Positions 31,088 to 42,882 of a DNA stretch of 64,000 bases are shown piece after piece. Origin of the DNA: Manihot esculenta (lineage: Eukaryota > Streptophyta > Magnoliopsida > Malpighiales > Euphorbiaceae); contig NC_035169.2 of the NCBI RefSeq assembly GCF_001659605.2, positions 16,058,263 through 16,122,262 on the forward strand. The letters are read 5' to 3'. Within the stretch, counting starts at the first letter, position 1. The number at the start of each line of letters is the position of its first letter. The notes beneath the pieces are model-generated. The model was not told where the DNA came from. It saw nothing but the letters and a program-made list of their open reading frames with translations, and did not search any database. The translations under genes and the position numbers were made by a program.

Positions 31088-31725
31088 TTTTTATGGGTGT
31101 CGAAGCTACAAAAAATAACCTATTAAACTTTCAACAATTAAGAATTGTATATAGTGGTAATAGGATCGAATCCACAGGGAATTGACACTATGACTTTCCT
31201 AACAATGATTTGGGCAAATCAACAATAAAAGTAAAGTAAGGGATTTGATGATGCAATTAAAACAAAAGCAATATAAGAAAGTAATAATTAAAAGAAGAAT
31301 AAATTAATGAGAAAAAAAACTCTAGTTGAAGTATAGGATCCATTTTAGTTTGAGAATTGACCATCGCTACTTGAATTCTTTTATTCATTTCAACAAATTA
31401 GTTTTGGTTGTGAAAGACGCTCTACATAACCAAATCTCTCCTTAGGTTTAGATCAATTAGGAAACGTTCGCTAATCGATCACTAGCTAATAAGTCGCCCA
31501 AAGAATGTCATTAGGGGGCTTTTTACTTTTCAACTGTCAACAGTTTTAAGAAATAGAGAGACCTAATTCTAACAAACCAATTGTGTGGTGAATTTGAATT
31601 AAATTATGCAACCTCTTAGTTGTTACACTAATTGTTACTTGTGTTTGAACAATCTAAGCAATTACGGACTTAAAGTATTTAGGCTAACACTATATTACCT
31701 TGCGATCAAGAACAATGAGCCCTAT

Positions 31726-32524
31726 TGATGCGGAACCCTATGGCACAAGCCTCAAACCCACACGCACAAGTAGATATGAAATCCAAAGATTTGATAAACC
31801 CACCTCCTATGGCATCCCAAACTTAGAGAAGCTGAAACACCAATGATTGAAGGATTTAGATGAGAATCTGACAAACGCCACAACGAATAGTTGATAAGTA
31901 AGCCAAGATTTCTTGTGCAATTGATGAAAGCAAATCCTCACTTTCACTCAAAGCAATACACGCCAAAGGCATGAGAAGAATTATGAAATTTTAATTAAAA
32001 AGCTGCCTCTTACAATTGTTTCTTATCCTTATATAGTAAGGAGAAAAACAAATAAAACCCTAAGACACTCTTCTTGGACCTGACTTAAACACATAAGGCC
32101 CAAACCCAATCACACACTAAAATAACACATAAGTATTAAAACATAAGCCCAAAACATGGCCCAACACTCTAAAACTTAAAAGATAAAGTATGGCCAGAAT
32201 ACAAGCCCAAACAAAGCTAAAAGAAAACAAGTGTTAAATAATAAAAATATAGCAAGCCATCATAACAAAGTTGAATCTTCACAAAAGTCTTACTTGATCT
32301 TCACTTTAGGCTTTCCTTTGTGTAGTTTTAGCCCATAGGTTTGATTAGGCTCCCTAAGCCTATGATTGCAAGTGTTGCACTAAATCTGTCCCATATGAGT
32401 TGAAGCACGCCCCAAATATATATGAATCATATGAATATGATTTTGAACTCCTTTTAGATCCATTTGAATGACATAAGTTTTCTCCACACCATTGTTAGAA
32501 ATTTGCCCTATGGGATCCGTATCA
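31726..32524 (-). repeat. Pro-2 3' LTR
   Basis: A 799-bp LTR, inverse orientation of Pro-1's, starting TGATGCGGAACC and ending GGATCCGTATCA in the plus-strand view. Confidence 0.93.
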
Positions 32525-32547
32525 TTCTCTCCTTCTTTAGAAAAGAT

Positions 32548-33615
32548 TCATCCTCGAATCTTGCTGATATTTATGTCAAAAAGGGAAGCTTTAGGAACCC
32601 ATGTATCTTTAAAGACTTCCTTTTGAATAGGTGAAAATAGGATAAAACTTTCGTCATGAATGTTTTCATCAATAACTTGCACATCAAGAACAAATGAACT
32701 AGGCATAAAAATATTAGTCATAGAAAGATCTTGTGGATGTGACCCATTCTCTTCTACAACTTCCAAAACAGTCTCATTCACCTTCTGCACCTCATCAATC
32801 ACGTGCTCCCCATGTCCCTCATCATTCACAACCTCTTCTATAAGTTCATTGATGGAATTCTCAACAACAACTACATTAGATTCATGCATTACAACTTCCT
32901 CTTCAATTTCAATCTCTATGGAAGTTGAGATTGGAACTTTAGCCTCTTCTTTCTCCTTTTCTTTCTCCACCTTCCCTCCTTGAACTACTCTTGATTCTTT
33001 TCCAGCCTCTTTACCCTCAAACTCACTCTTTTCTCTCATCTTTTCCGCAGAATTCAAGCTCTCACTCCCCTTTGTGGCCAAGGCCGAAGCCTCCCTCTCC
33101 ATCTCCAACATCTTTATTTGATCAACATATACCTCTTGAGGTGATAAAGGAGCGAGTATAACCTTTTGTCCTTCATGAGTGAAGGAGTACTTGTTATTGA
33201 ACCCATCATGTTGCACCTTTCTATCATGTTGCCACGGTCTACCCAACAATATATGGCTTGCCTGCATAGGTACCACATCACATAAGATCTCATCCTTGTA
33301 CCTACCAATAGAAAATGGTATAACCACCTGGCGTGTAACCCTAACCTCTCTACAATCATTCAACCATTGCAATCTATATGGCTTAGGGTGTTTAACAGAA
33401 GTGAAGCCCAATTTTTCCACCATATACACACTAGCCACATTTGTGCAACTACCTCCATCAATAATGAGAGTACACACTTTTCCATTAACCAAACACCTAG
33501 TGTGAAATATGTTTTCCCGTTGTTCTAGGCTTTCTTCCTTAACCTGCATATTCAGAGCACGCCTAGCAACAAGCATCTCACAATGTGCAGTAAGCAACAC
33601 ATTATTAACCAACAC
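32548..33615 (-). pseudogene. Pro-2 protease-type protein
   Basis: 355 codons open from a Met (MLVNNVLL) inside the equivalent of the Pro-1 ORF. It has the retropepsin motif IIDGGSCTNVAS, LLGRPWQHDRK and the same Glu/Lys-rich region. A TGA after KIRG, about 24 bp before the 3' LTR, replaces the codon that in Pro-1 and Pro-3 leads into the LTR. Upstream (33616-33850) the MSKD-type start region carries stops. The LTR part of the frame (35442-35684 in the 5' LTR) is still largely open. Confidence 0.85.
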
Positions 33616-34771
33616 ATCCGAATCATCACAGTCATTATTGCAATTAGGAGTTTTTTGAGGTATTCTTGTAGAAGTGGAAGCTTATGAGACATTCAAACTC
33701 TCCATAGTTTCAGTCAACCTCTCAAGAGTCTTATTGAGCCTTTGTAACTCACCACTGATTGACTTCTTAAAGAGCTTATAATCGTTACCCATATTCGATT
33801 CACTTCCATCATCAGTACGATCCACCACATTCTTAAGAGTCTTTACTCATCCTACCTTAAATCAACAAAGAACAAAGAGAACTAGCAAATATTGTGTTAG
33901 AAAAGAAAACACTCAAGTGTCTGCACTCTTACCACTCTTTTGCTGATTCTTCAATTGCACTTCATAAACTAAGGTCAACCAGCTAACCACAAGGTGCGTC
34001 TAATAACAAAGAAGAAAACCTAAAGAAAGGAGGAAGCGCGCAAAAACTAGAAAGAAGACACTGACAATTTGGAAAGTAAGACACGAACTAGGTTTTGTGC
34101 TACTTTGAAAAAATATCACCTAGAGTATGGACACAAGCAAACAATACTCCAGCAATGTCAAGGAAGTAAAAGCAAGCTTAAACCAGAAAAGAAACTTTGA
34201 ATTCAAATAAAAACGAACCTGGACAAAAGTTTGAATTTAATTCACTTCGACGCAAATTAAATATGGATCTATTTAAATCTACCCAAAAAGGCAAGTATCA
34301 AAACCCCACAAATAGAATAAATAAAAAAAAAATTAAATTTCACTCCGTGCAGCATCATGGATGAAAATGGGCATTAAAAGAAGGATTTGACACCAAATCG
34401 ATTTAGATGCAGTTGCCTTAAATGTGCACCTTAAGGAATAGACATATTTCTTTTGTCTCCTAATCTGGATTCAACCCAATTCAAAATTCAAAATTCATTC
34501 CCATAAACTACAGCAATCAATTGAGATAGGTAAGGAAATATAGATGAAAAAGGAAGCATTTCACAATTTCGGCCAGATCAAGATAAATATGGCAAAGGCG
34601 ATTTTTTTTTTTTTGGATTTCAAATTTTTCTTCTAAAAGAGATTATGTGATAATTTATCAAGCAGGTGCAGCCATGAATATGCAAGCTTTCACTGAAATC
34701 AACAAGGAAGAAAAGGAAAACTAAAAAAAAAAACTCTAGATCCTGAGATAAATCAGAACTTACCTCACTTT
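33616..34771 (-). other. Pro-2 leader
   Basis: Equivalent to 16314-17256 in Pro-1, with about 135-140 bp extra between GAATGTC repeats that is also present in Pro-3. No long ORF; short A/T runs. Confidence 0.65.
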
Positions 34772-34786
34772 GGCTCTGATACCAAC

Positions 34787-35586
34787 TGACGCGGAACCCT
34801 ATGGCACAAGCCTCAAACCCACACGCACAACTAGATATAAAATCCAAAGATTTGATAAACCCACCTCCTATGACACCCCAAACTTAGAGAAGCTGAAACA
34901 CCAATGATCGAAGGATTTAGATGAGAATCTGACAAACGCCACAACGAATAGTTGATAAGTAAGCCAAGATTCCTGGTGCAATTGATGAAAGCAAATCCTC
35001 ACTCTCACTCAAAGTAATACACGCCAAAGGCATGAGAAGAATTCTGAAATTTTGATTAAAAAGATGCCTCTTACAATTGTTTCTTATCCTTATATAGTAA
35101 GGAGAAAAATAAATAAAACCCTAAGACACTCTTCTTGGACCTGACTTAAACACATAAGGCCCAAGCCCAATCACACACTAAAATAACACATAAGTATTAA
35201 AACATAAACCTAAAACATGGCCCAACACTCTAAAACTTAAAAGATAAAGTATGGCCAGAATACAAGCCCAAACAAAACTAAAATAAAACAAGTGTTAAAT
35301 AATAAAAATATAGCAAGCCCATCATAACAAAGCTGAATCTTCACAAAAGCCTTAATTGATCTTCACTTTAGGCTTTCCTTTGTGTAGTTTTAGCCCATAG
35401 GTTTGATTAGGCTCCCTAAGCCTATGATTGCAAGTGTTGTATCAAATTTGTCCCATATGAGTTGAAGCACGCCCCAAATATATATGGATCATATGAATAT
35501 GATTTTGAACTCCTTTTAGATCCATTTGAATGACATAAGTTTGCTCCACACCATTGTTAGAAATTTGCCCTATTGGATCCGTATCA
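34787..35586 (-). repeat. Pro-2 5' LTR
   Basis: An 800-bp LTR starting TGACGCGGAACC. It retains the LTR-encoded frame (ending ...THMGQI on the minus strand) and the TATA region. Confidence 0.93.
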
Positions 35587-36362
35587 CCTATTGATCCAAA
35601 CAACAAAGTAATAATGATATGAAGAATCAAATTGTATAAATATTGAAGAATAAAAGATAAACAATAGAGTTTCAAATCTCCCAATTCATATATAAACTGA
35701 AATTTCTCCTAATTTCAACTAGAAATTATGTATTTAGCCACTCATGGCTTGCAAAGAAGATACAAAGAGAAGAAAAGAAAGAAGTCAAATTATGTGCTGG
35801 TGTGGGATGCCTTGATGCTGCTATCCTCATGCTTTTATAGGCGTTTAGAACCCTAGTAGATCCCCTTTCAGAATGGTAATTTTACTTTGATTTGATTTAG
35901 GACTCATCCCTTGAATGTATTTCTTCATAAATAGACTTTCTTGAGTGAATGAATTCTTTTTGCTGAGAGTTTGATGGCTTTCGTACAATCTTCTGTCAAT
36001 CTGTCGATTTGGGCAAATCACTCTGGGCAAATTGTTTCTGCAGATCACTTTCGGGTTTCTGTGTATTCTGCCTTCTGTGAAGATTGTTGATTTGCCCAAA
36101 TTGATTTGGGCAAATCAAAACCTGCAGATCAGCTTCATACTTCCAATTAATTTGCGCAATCCTTTTGGTCAGTCTGTGGGTGATTTGCCCAAATTGCTTT
36201 GGTCAAATAATCTTCATGCTTTCTAGGCTATTTTTCATCAAATCTTCATCTTTCATTATTTTCTGTAAAATATGATTAAAAGTACAAAATTAACTAGAAA
36301 ATGTATAATTTAGCATTAATAATTATAGGAAAAATATGCCTAATTTATGTTCAATCAATCAT

Positions 36363-36736
36363 CTTCTTCAACGCACCAAACTCATTTTACTTGAAGAGGT
36401 CTTAGGATTATTCATGGTTCATGGTTTAGAAATCATGAATTTTATGTTTTTCTTCATTTATAAATTAATTGAACTACTTGTTATGTAAGTTTCCGTTGTT
36501 GGTTAACTAATATTCATATTCACCAGTTGCATTAATGCGCATTGCGCAGTTATTTTTTTAATTTTTAATTTTAATTTAATTGTAAGCTAATTTCTTTTTT
36601 TTTTTAGTTGTATTATCTAAATTAATCTTTATATATTTTTGAAAGCTTTTTGGTAAATATAACTATTTTTCGGATAGATTACATATATCAAATCTTAGAT
36701 AATAACATATCTAAAATAAATAAAAATCTTAATGGA
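36363..36736. other. Spacer between Athila-N1 and Athila-N2
   Basis: AT-rich DNA with poly-T runs. No coding frame or repeat found elsewhere in the window. Confidence 0.6.
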
Positions 36737-38107
36737 TGACTGTACGGTTGTCGAAACCGGTAAAAAAATAATATTTTTTATTATCCACAATTTTACAACT
36801 GTAGATAGTGGTAAAATGATCAAATCTACAGGGAATTGATACTCACATATTTTCCTTATCAAGACCAAATAAATAAATAGACAATAAAAGTAAAATGGGG
36901 GGTTTTGAGATTGATGAACTAAACTAGAATTAAAAGCAATAAAGTAAAGCAAATAATAAAGTAAAGAAATTCAATAATGAGAAAGGCTCTAGTTGAAGAA
37001 TTGGATCTACTTCAGTTGTTAGGATTGATCATTGACACAAAGATTCCTTTATTTGATTCAATAAATTAGTTACGGGGGTGGAAGACGCTTCTCACCACTA
37101 TATCCCTCCTTAAGTATAAATTAATTAGGGAACGTCTTTTAATTAACCACTAATCAACAAGTTGCCAAGGAACGTCCTTGGACCTCTGGTATCTAACAAC
37201 TATCAATTGCATTAAGAAATAGAGAGACCTAATTCTAGCTACCTAAACGTATGGTGATATTGCTAGATCATGCAATCTCCTTAGTTTTTACACCAAGAGT
37301 CACTTGTGTTTGAATAATTCAAGCAATTACGAACTTAAAACTATCTAAACTAATAGATTATTACTTTGCAATCAAGAATGAATGAGTCCTATTGATCTAA
37401 ACAACAAAGCAACAATGGAATTAAGTATGAAATTGCATAAATATTGATAAATAAAAGATAAACATAATATGTTCAGATCTCCCAATCCATAAAACAACTA
37501 AAGTTTCACTTAATCTTCAACTAGAAAAAGAGGTTTCAGCAACTCATGGCTGAAACAAAATACAAAAAATAAAAGAAAGAGAAGAGGAAGAGGAACCGGC
37601 CAGCGACTTGGAGAAGGAGGTGTGCGGCTCTTCAATCCGAAAGGTGGAGAAGCTTTCTCTTGTTTGATTGTGATCCTTTTATAACTGAAAGTGTTGCCCT
37701 AGGTTTCCTTATTGAGATGGTTTTTGAATTTTGAATTCTTGGAAGGCAAGTGTATCTTCTTGAGATTTGGCTTCCTAAATAGGTAGAATTGAGTGCTGAT
37801 GTGTCTTCATATTTTTAATAAGGGAAAGACTTCCTTAAGATTTGAAATTTGAATTTCCCACTACTCTGCTGTATGTACTTTCCTTATTTAACTTCACTTC
37901 AGCTGTAACTTGGCTTGGGCAAACAACTTGGGCAAACCATACTTGTTCTCCTTTATCCTCTTTTAGGCAGTTTTAAGAGCATTTTCATCAAATTACCTCT
38001 TTACACTATTTTCTGCAAAATAAGATCAAAATCACAAAATTAGGCAGAAAATGTGTAAATTAACATTAATAACAACATGATAAATGGGTCTAAATTTGGT
38101 ATGATCA
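36737..38107 (-). repeat. Athila-N2 3' LTR
   Basis: A 1371-bp LTR starting TGACTGTACGG and ending TATGATCA. It carries the undisturbed version of the solo-LTR target site (CCCTAGGTTTCC near 37692-37703) and a minus-strand TATA box at 37676-37684. Confidence 0.92.
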
Positions 38108-39400
38108 AACACCCCCACACCTAGCCCTTTGCTTGTCCTCAAGCAAATAAACTTAGTCAAACAAGCTCTCTTTGCTACTTGATCCTTTATTTCCATTTAA
38201 GATCTTACCCCAAACCCCTACTTTGAAGCATTGCAGTGAAGAGTGTATGCACCAAGGTTACTCTCCTTCTTTTCTTGTCTCCCTTTACCTACCATGGCTA
38301 CTAATCATTTTCCTCATTAGAGAGATTATACATGCACATATTCTTGTTCAGTTTAGACTTTCCTAGCTAGTGATTTGCTTTTACTTGAAGCACTTTATTC
38401 AGCTTTTTGCACTTTATTCTTGCTTGAAAAAGTCATCAACCTTTTGACGTGAAGGTACATATTTGTGATACCCACCCCAATTACTCAGTTGGTCACCTGT
38501 CCAAGTGGCTACTAGCTCTGTTCATAGTCTTTTGACCATTGGAACAGTTTTTAATTTGTGCTTTTGATGTCTTTGCCTTTACTGAATTTCTTTTTCTCAA
38601 TTAATTGGGCAAATCAACACCAATTGCTAAAATAAGTCATGTTTGTTTCACACATCTTTCATTTTATTATTCCCTCTAATGAGTAATGAAATTTATTTAT
38701 CACCATAGCAAGGTCAAAGATTCAATTGAAAAGGAAATTTCCAAAAATGAATACAACTCACTGCAATTGATTCAACTTAGGTTTAAAGAGTCATCACATC
38801 AATGGGTTCATGGAAAGAAAGCTCATTCAACATAGCCTATGTGTTTGAGTAAAGCATACCAAAACAAAAAAAAAACTGTGGCTATATGTGTGTGCATTAA
38901 AGGCAAAAATAACAGAAATGAAAAAAATTCACCTAATGTATGCTAACTAAAAATTAAAGCTTAAAAGAAATTAATTAAAAATGCATGAAGCATCAAAATT
39001 CAGAGATATGCACCCCCACACCTAACTTATGCATTGTCCTCAATGTATTGGAAATATTAAAGATCAAAAGAAAACTGAGTACTCCCCTGGTGTGGTTGTT
39101 TGCCCAGTCTGTTTGGGCAAATAGCTGGCCAAACTAGGTGCCTCTGTGGTCAGCTGGCAGTAGGTGTTGCACCAGCAGTTGCAGCATGCTCTCCATCTCC
39201 ACGGGGTTGCCTCCTAGTAACGCCTTGGTTTAAAGTCATAGGGTGGACTTTCTTGACTTGATTAAGGTTCAAGTAATTGGGGGAGGAAAAAGGGTCCCAA
39301 CCGAATTAAGTAAAAGGTGCAGCACGCCTTTCGTTTTGGTCATCGCCCATCCTATTTCTTTCATGTACTCATGAAGTAACATGATTAGTTTCTCCTTATA
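38108..39400 (-). other. Athila-N2 PPT and 3' region with scraps of ORF3 and IN
   Basis: The PPT (GTGTGGGGGTGTT on minus) is at 38108-38120, with the TTGTCCTCAAG block after it. A second CCCCCACACCTA block followed by TTGTCCTCAA is at 39011-39045. At 39160-39200 there is a remnant of the downstream ORF's C-terminus, and at 39208-39320 sequence equivalent to 23343-23450 (after IN and IN end). The body of the downstream ORF is deleted between them. Confidence 0.65.
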
Positions 39401-40463
39401 TTTGAATTTTTGAGGTGTTGGGCAGCACTTCGAACTCTAATTCATATTTCTCCAAAAGGTGGCTGCCATTTGGTACTGAATGTGGGCAAATCGAATTCTG
39501 CCTTATCCTCTGCTACTGGTTTGGGCAAACCACTTTATGGCTGTTTTTCCTCTGTTGTTTGTTTGGACAAGCAGCTTTCTGCTTGTGTTACCTACACAAC
39601 CTGTAAATAGCATTCTGTCTTTTGAACTGAGTCTGTCTGTCCAGTCTATTTGGGCAAACAGATTTTTGGATCACTTTTTGGCAGATTTTCTTCAACGACC
39701 TGTTTTTGTAATTGTGCAGCCCTATCATCAGCCCTATCATTCTGAAGCCCACTTCTCAACATGATGGCACTAACATTTTGCTTTAGATTAATCTCTGTTT
39801 GGGAAGGTAACTTCTCTTGAGATTCAAGCTTACTCATAGAGGTAGCCATTTGACTCATTTACTCTTAAAGGTTTTATGCCGTAAAGATTTTACGATCTCT
39901 TCAAGTGGCACACTAGATTCCTGAGGTGCTGCTTGGGCTGAATTTTGATATTGATTTGCCTTAGCATAACTGATGTTCGGGTGCTCCCTCCAACCTAGAT
40001 TGTAGGTGTCAGAGTAGGGATCGTATCTCTGCTGTCCATCGAATCCTCCATTGGTATTGACTTTCTGTTCTTGATGAATTTGTTGAGCCTGACCTACAAC
40101 CAAACTATGGACAACAGAAGTTAAATCAGAAATTTGTGAGGTTAAGGAAGATGTACTTACCTCATTAACTCTCCTTGGTAGTTCTCTTTGATCTCCATAT
40201 TGCTTGGATACGGCTACCATTGTTGAAATTAGCTCTCTAATTGCTTGAGGTAATTTATCTTCAATTGAACCTCGACATGCTGCATCAATGAATTTTCTTT
40301 CGGATGGCAGCAAACCTCCATAAAAATGTTTAATAAGGGATTTATCAGAGATGTCATGTTGAGTGCAGCTTGTGCATAATCGATTGAATCTTTTCCAATA
40401 TTCATATAGCCCTTCATAATCTTTTTGCTTGATGCAATGGATCTCTCTTCTAATGTTGGGAAG
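39401..40463 (-). pseudogene. Athila-N2 RT-leader scrap and gag remnant
   Basis: 39430-39600 resembles the RT leader with palindromic motifs. 39646-40313 is gag C-terminal (QMATSMSKLESQ, LPSERKFIDAACRGSIEDK, RRYDPYSDTYNLGWREHPN), with frameshifts between pieces. 40314-40463 is capsid sequence up to the Tekay-B insertion; gag resumes at 50404. Protease, RT and IN cores are absent between leader and gag. Confidence 0.78.
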
Positions 40464-42780
40464 TGTAACGACCCGAAAATCGGACCGCTACCGGCGCTAG
40501 GATCCAGATCGGCTTAAGGCCGCCGGGACCCGTAGCAAGCCTGACATGCAACCTGTAAACCTGTTTAATCCCATGCATGATCAACAATCATTCATAAAAA
40601 ATTTAAAACTTTTCTGTTCATCATACACCAAACTCAACCTGTGCATGCACTAAACATAACTTAAACATTTATCCCTCTGTGGGATCTCATCAATACCCCA
40701 ATGGGCGATACCTCATAAGTTGAGTTGGTTAAACATAAACATCAATACACATTAAGATCATGTATCAACAAGGGATTACAATGAACTATGGTCAAGCACA
40801 CTTCTAAACCTCATTATCATTTCACATAACATAACTGTAATCTCTTACATTACATCATAGTACAATTGTCATGTCCACAATCTAACTATTACATAAACAT
40901 ACTTCGAAACTCTGGCTAACCTCCTGGTCTACCCTGTACCTGCACAGCTGGGGTTAGGGGAGAGGGTGAGCTACAAAGCCCAGTGAGCAGAATAATAGAA
41001 AACAATATTTAAAATCTCATGCCATTATGTAATAAAACACATCACAACTAATCACATCTCGGATGGTATTGTCACCAATAGTCCTCTACATAGTCCAACT
41101 GTGCCGGGACGTAGAATGGGTACAATCGGTCTTTCTCTTAACATAACATATCATACATACCAATGTGCCAGGGACATAGAATGGGTACAACCTGGACTTT
41201 CTCTTACATCGTGCCAGGGACGTAGAATGGGTACAACCTGGACTTCCATACCATAACATGCCGTAACATCATCATACCATATGAGGACTAAAGGATCATC
41301 CAATAACCAATCCACATCAACATTATAAATGTAATGCAACATATTCGTGAATACTAATGCAAACAACCTACTATATCTCATGGCATTCATGATGCATGGA
41401 TCATGCTCAAAATTTATATTTCATTTATTTTAAAAACTTAAGGTTTATTCCACTCACCTCTGGCTAGCTCTGACAAACTCTGTAGCAGCTGGCTCACTGC
41501 TAGGGTCCTCGGTTCCTCGGGTCCGAACCTACATAGGTGGACTCCAATGAGGGACCAAACATACATAAACATAACTCTAATATACTCCCCAAAAACCCCC
41601 TAAACATCATAAAACAATTACATAAAAACATGCAAGAAATGGCTGGACAGGGCACTTTCGGCGGCAGGTTCGGCGGCCGAAAGTCCCTCCAGAGCCGAAA
41701 GTCAGGCAGGTTCGGCGGCACCTTCGGCGGCCGAAACTCCCAGACAGAGGCGAAACTCATGCATGTTCGGCGGCACCTTCGGTGGCCGAAAGTCCCAGAA
41801 AGAGACGAAAGTCTCCTTTCGCGGGCAACTTCGGCAGCCGAAAGGCCTGCCTCCCCAGCCATGTTCGGCGGCCAAAAGTGCCTTCGGCTGCCGAACCTGG
41901 TTTCTGCCAAAGGGCAGAAACTTGGCTCCTTTATGCACATTTGCCTCCCAACTCTTCCAACATGCATATAACTCAACCAAAACATGCATACAAGCTCCTA
42001 GGGGTCTCAAACTACCTTAAACCCCAACTACAACACACATACACAAGCATTTGCAAGCCACATTGTCCATAAACATAACATTTGCTTAAAAACTCATACA
42101 ACCCTATACATGCCATTCTACCCCATAAAACAACTTAAAACTTACTTAAAACATACAATGAGCTTAAAATCGGCTCTTACCTCTTGATGATAGAGAGAGA
42201 GACGACCTAAACTCGGAGATCCAAGCAAATGAGCTCCTGAGTTCCCAAAGCTCCAAAACTTGTCTTAAATGCTCAAAACTTGCAATGAGAGGTGAAAACT
42301 CAAGAAAAATGGAGGAGATTTGGAGAAAGAATACAAGATCTGGGGAGAGGGAGGTCGGAAGCTAGCTGTGGCCGAAAATGGAAGAAAGCTCGCCCATTTC
42401 GGCTAAGTGACCCTTTTATAGGTGGCTGGCCAGGCCACGTTCGGGGGCCGAAAGTGCCTCCGCATGCATGCCATGTTCGGCGGCTGAACTTGGGTTTCGG
42501 CGGTCGAACCTGGACTTCCCTCACTCATGCTTTCGGGGGCCTAACATGCCTCCAAAACGCATGCATGTTCGGCGGCCGAACTTGACTTTCGGCGGCCGAA
42601 CCTGGGTTTTCCTCCAAAGACTTTTCATGCAAAAACTCATTTAATTTTCATACTTAAAACCATGCAATACCTTAAAAAACATTTTATGAAAACATGATTT
42701 TACCCTTCTAGAGGTCTCCGACATCCTAAATTCCACCGGACGGTAGGAATTCCGATACCGGAGTCTAGCCGGGTATTACA
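40464..42780 (-). repeat. Tekay-B 3' LTR
   Basis: A 2317-bp LTR with one more 46-bp GCCAGGGACGTAGAATGGG-type unit (near 41165-41245) than the 5' copy. TTCGGCGGCCGAA clusters at 41655-41890 and 42440-42600 flank the TATA box near 42413-42420. Confidence 0.94.
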
Positions 42781-42882
42781 TTCTCCCCCCCTTAAGAACA
42801 TTCGTCCCCGAATGTACCTCAACTAGCACACATAGCATGGCATAAAACATAACATACATACAAAACACATAGAGATCTAACC

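Larger units (their letters stand above)
31726..35586 (-). mobile_element. Pro-2: second copy of the protease-only LTR element
   Basis: Minus-strand element, 3861 bp. LTRs at 31726-32524 (3') and 34787-35586 (5'); target-site duplication CCTAT at 31721-31725 and 35587-35591. The PBS at 34772-34784 matches initiator tRNA-Met perfectly (TGGTATCAGAGCC). Its layout matches Pro-1 but it is clearly older: the LTRs differ at many sites and the ORF has a stop before the LTR. Confidence 0.93.
838..36357 (-). mobile_element. Athila-N1: non-autonomous Athila-type LTR retrotransposon carrying a host gene fragment
   Basis: A minus-strand Ty3/gypsy element. Its 3' LTR is 838-2918 and its 5' LTR begins at 31091 beside a degraded tRNA-Asp-type PBS and ends at 36357. 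The 5-bp target-site duplication ATCAT lies at 833-837 and 36358-36362. Without nested insertions the internal region is only about 3.6 kb. It holds gag remnants (5000-5684 and 30232-31039), a protease remnant (4359-4895) and a threonine aldolase gene fragment (3711-4345), with no RT, RNase H or integrase, so it would depend on proteins from another Athila element. Nested inside are a hAT MITE, Athila-A (with Tekay-A and Pro-1 in it) and Pro-2. It is the oldest layer of this nest. Confidence 0.88.
31091..36357 (-). repeat. Athila-N1 5' LTR, split by Pro-2
   Basis: LTR pieces 31091-31725 and 35587-36357. Removing Pro-2 and one copy of its duplication leaves about 1.4 kb. A minus-strand TATA box CTATAAAAG lies at 35832-35840. 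Palindromic motifs lie at 31206-31219 and 36004-36215. Confidence 0.87.
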
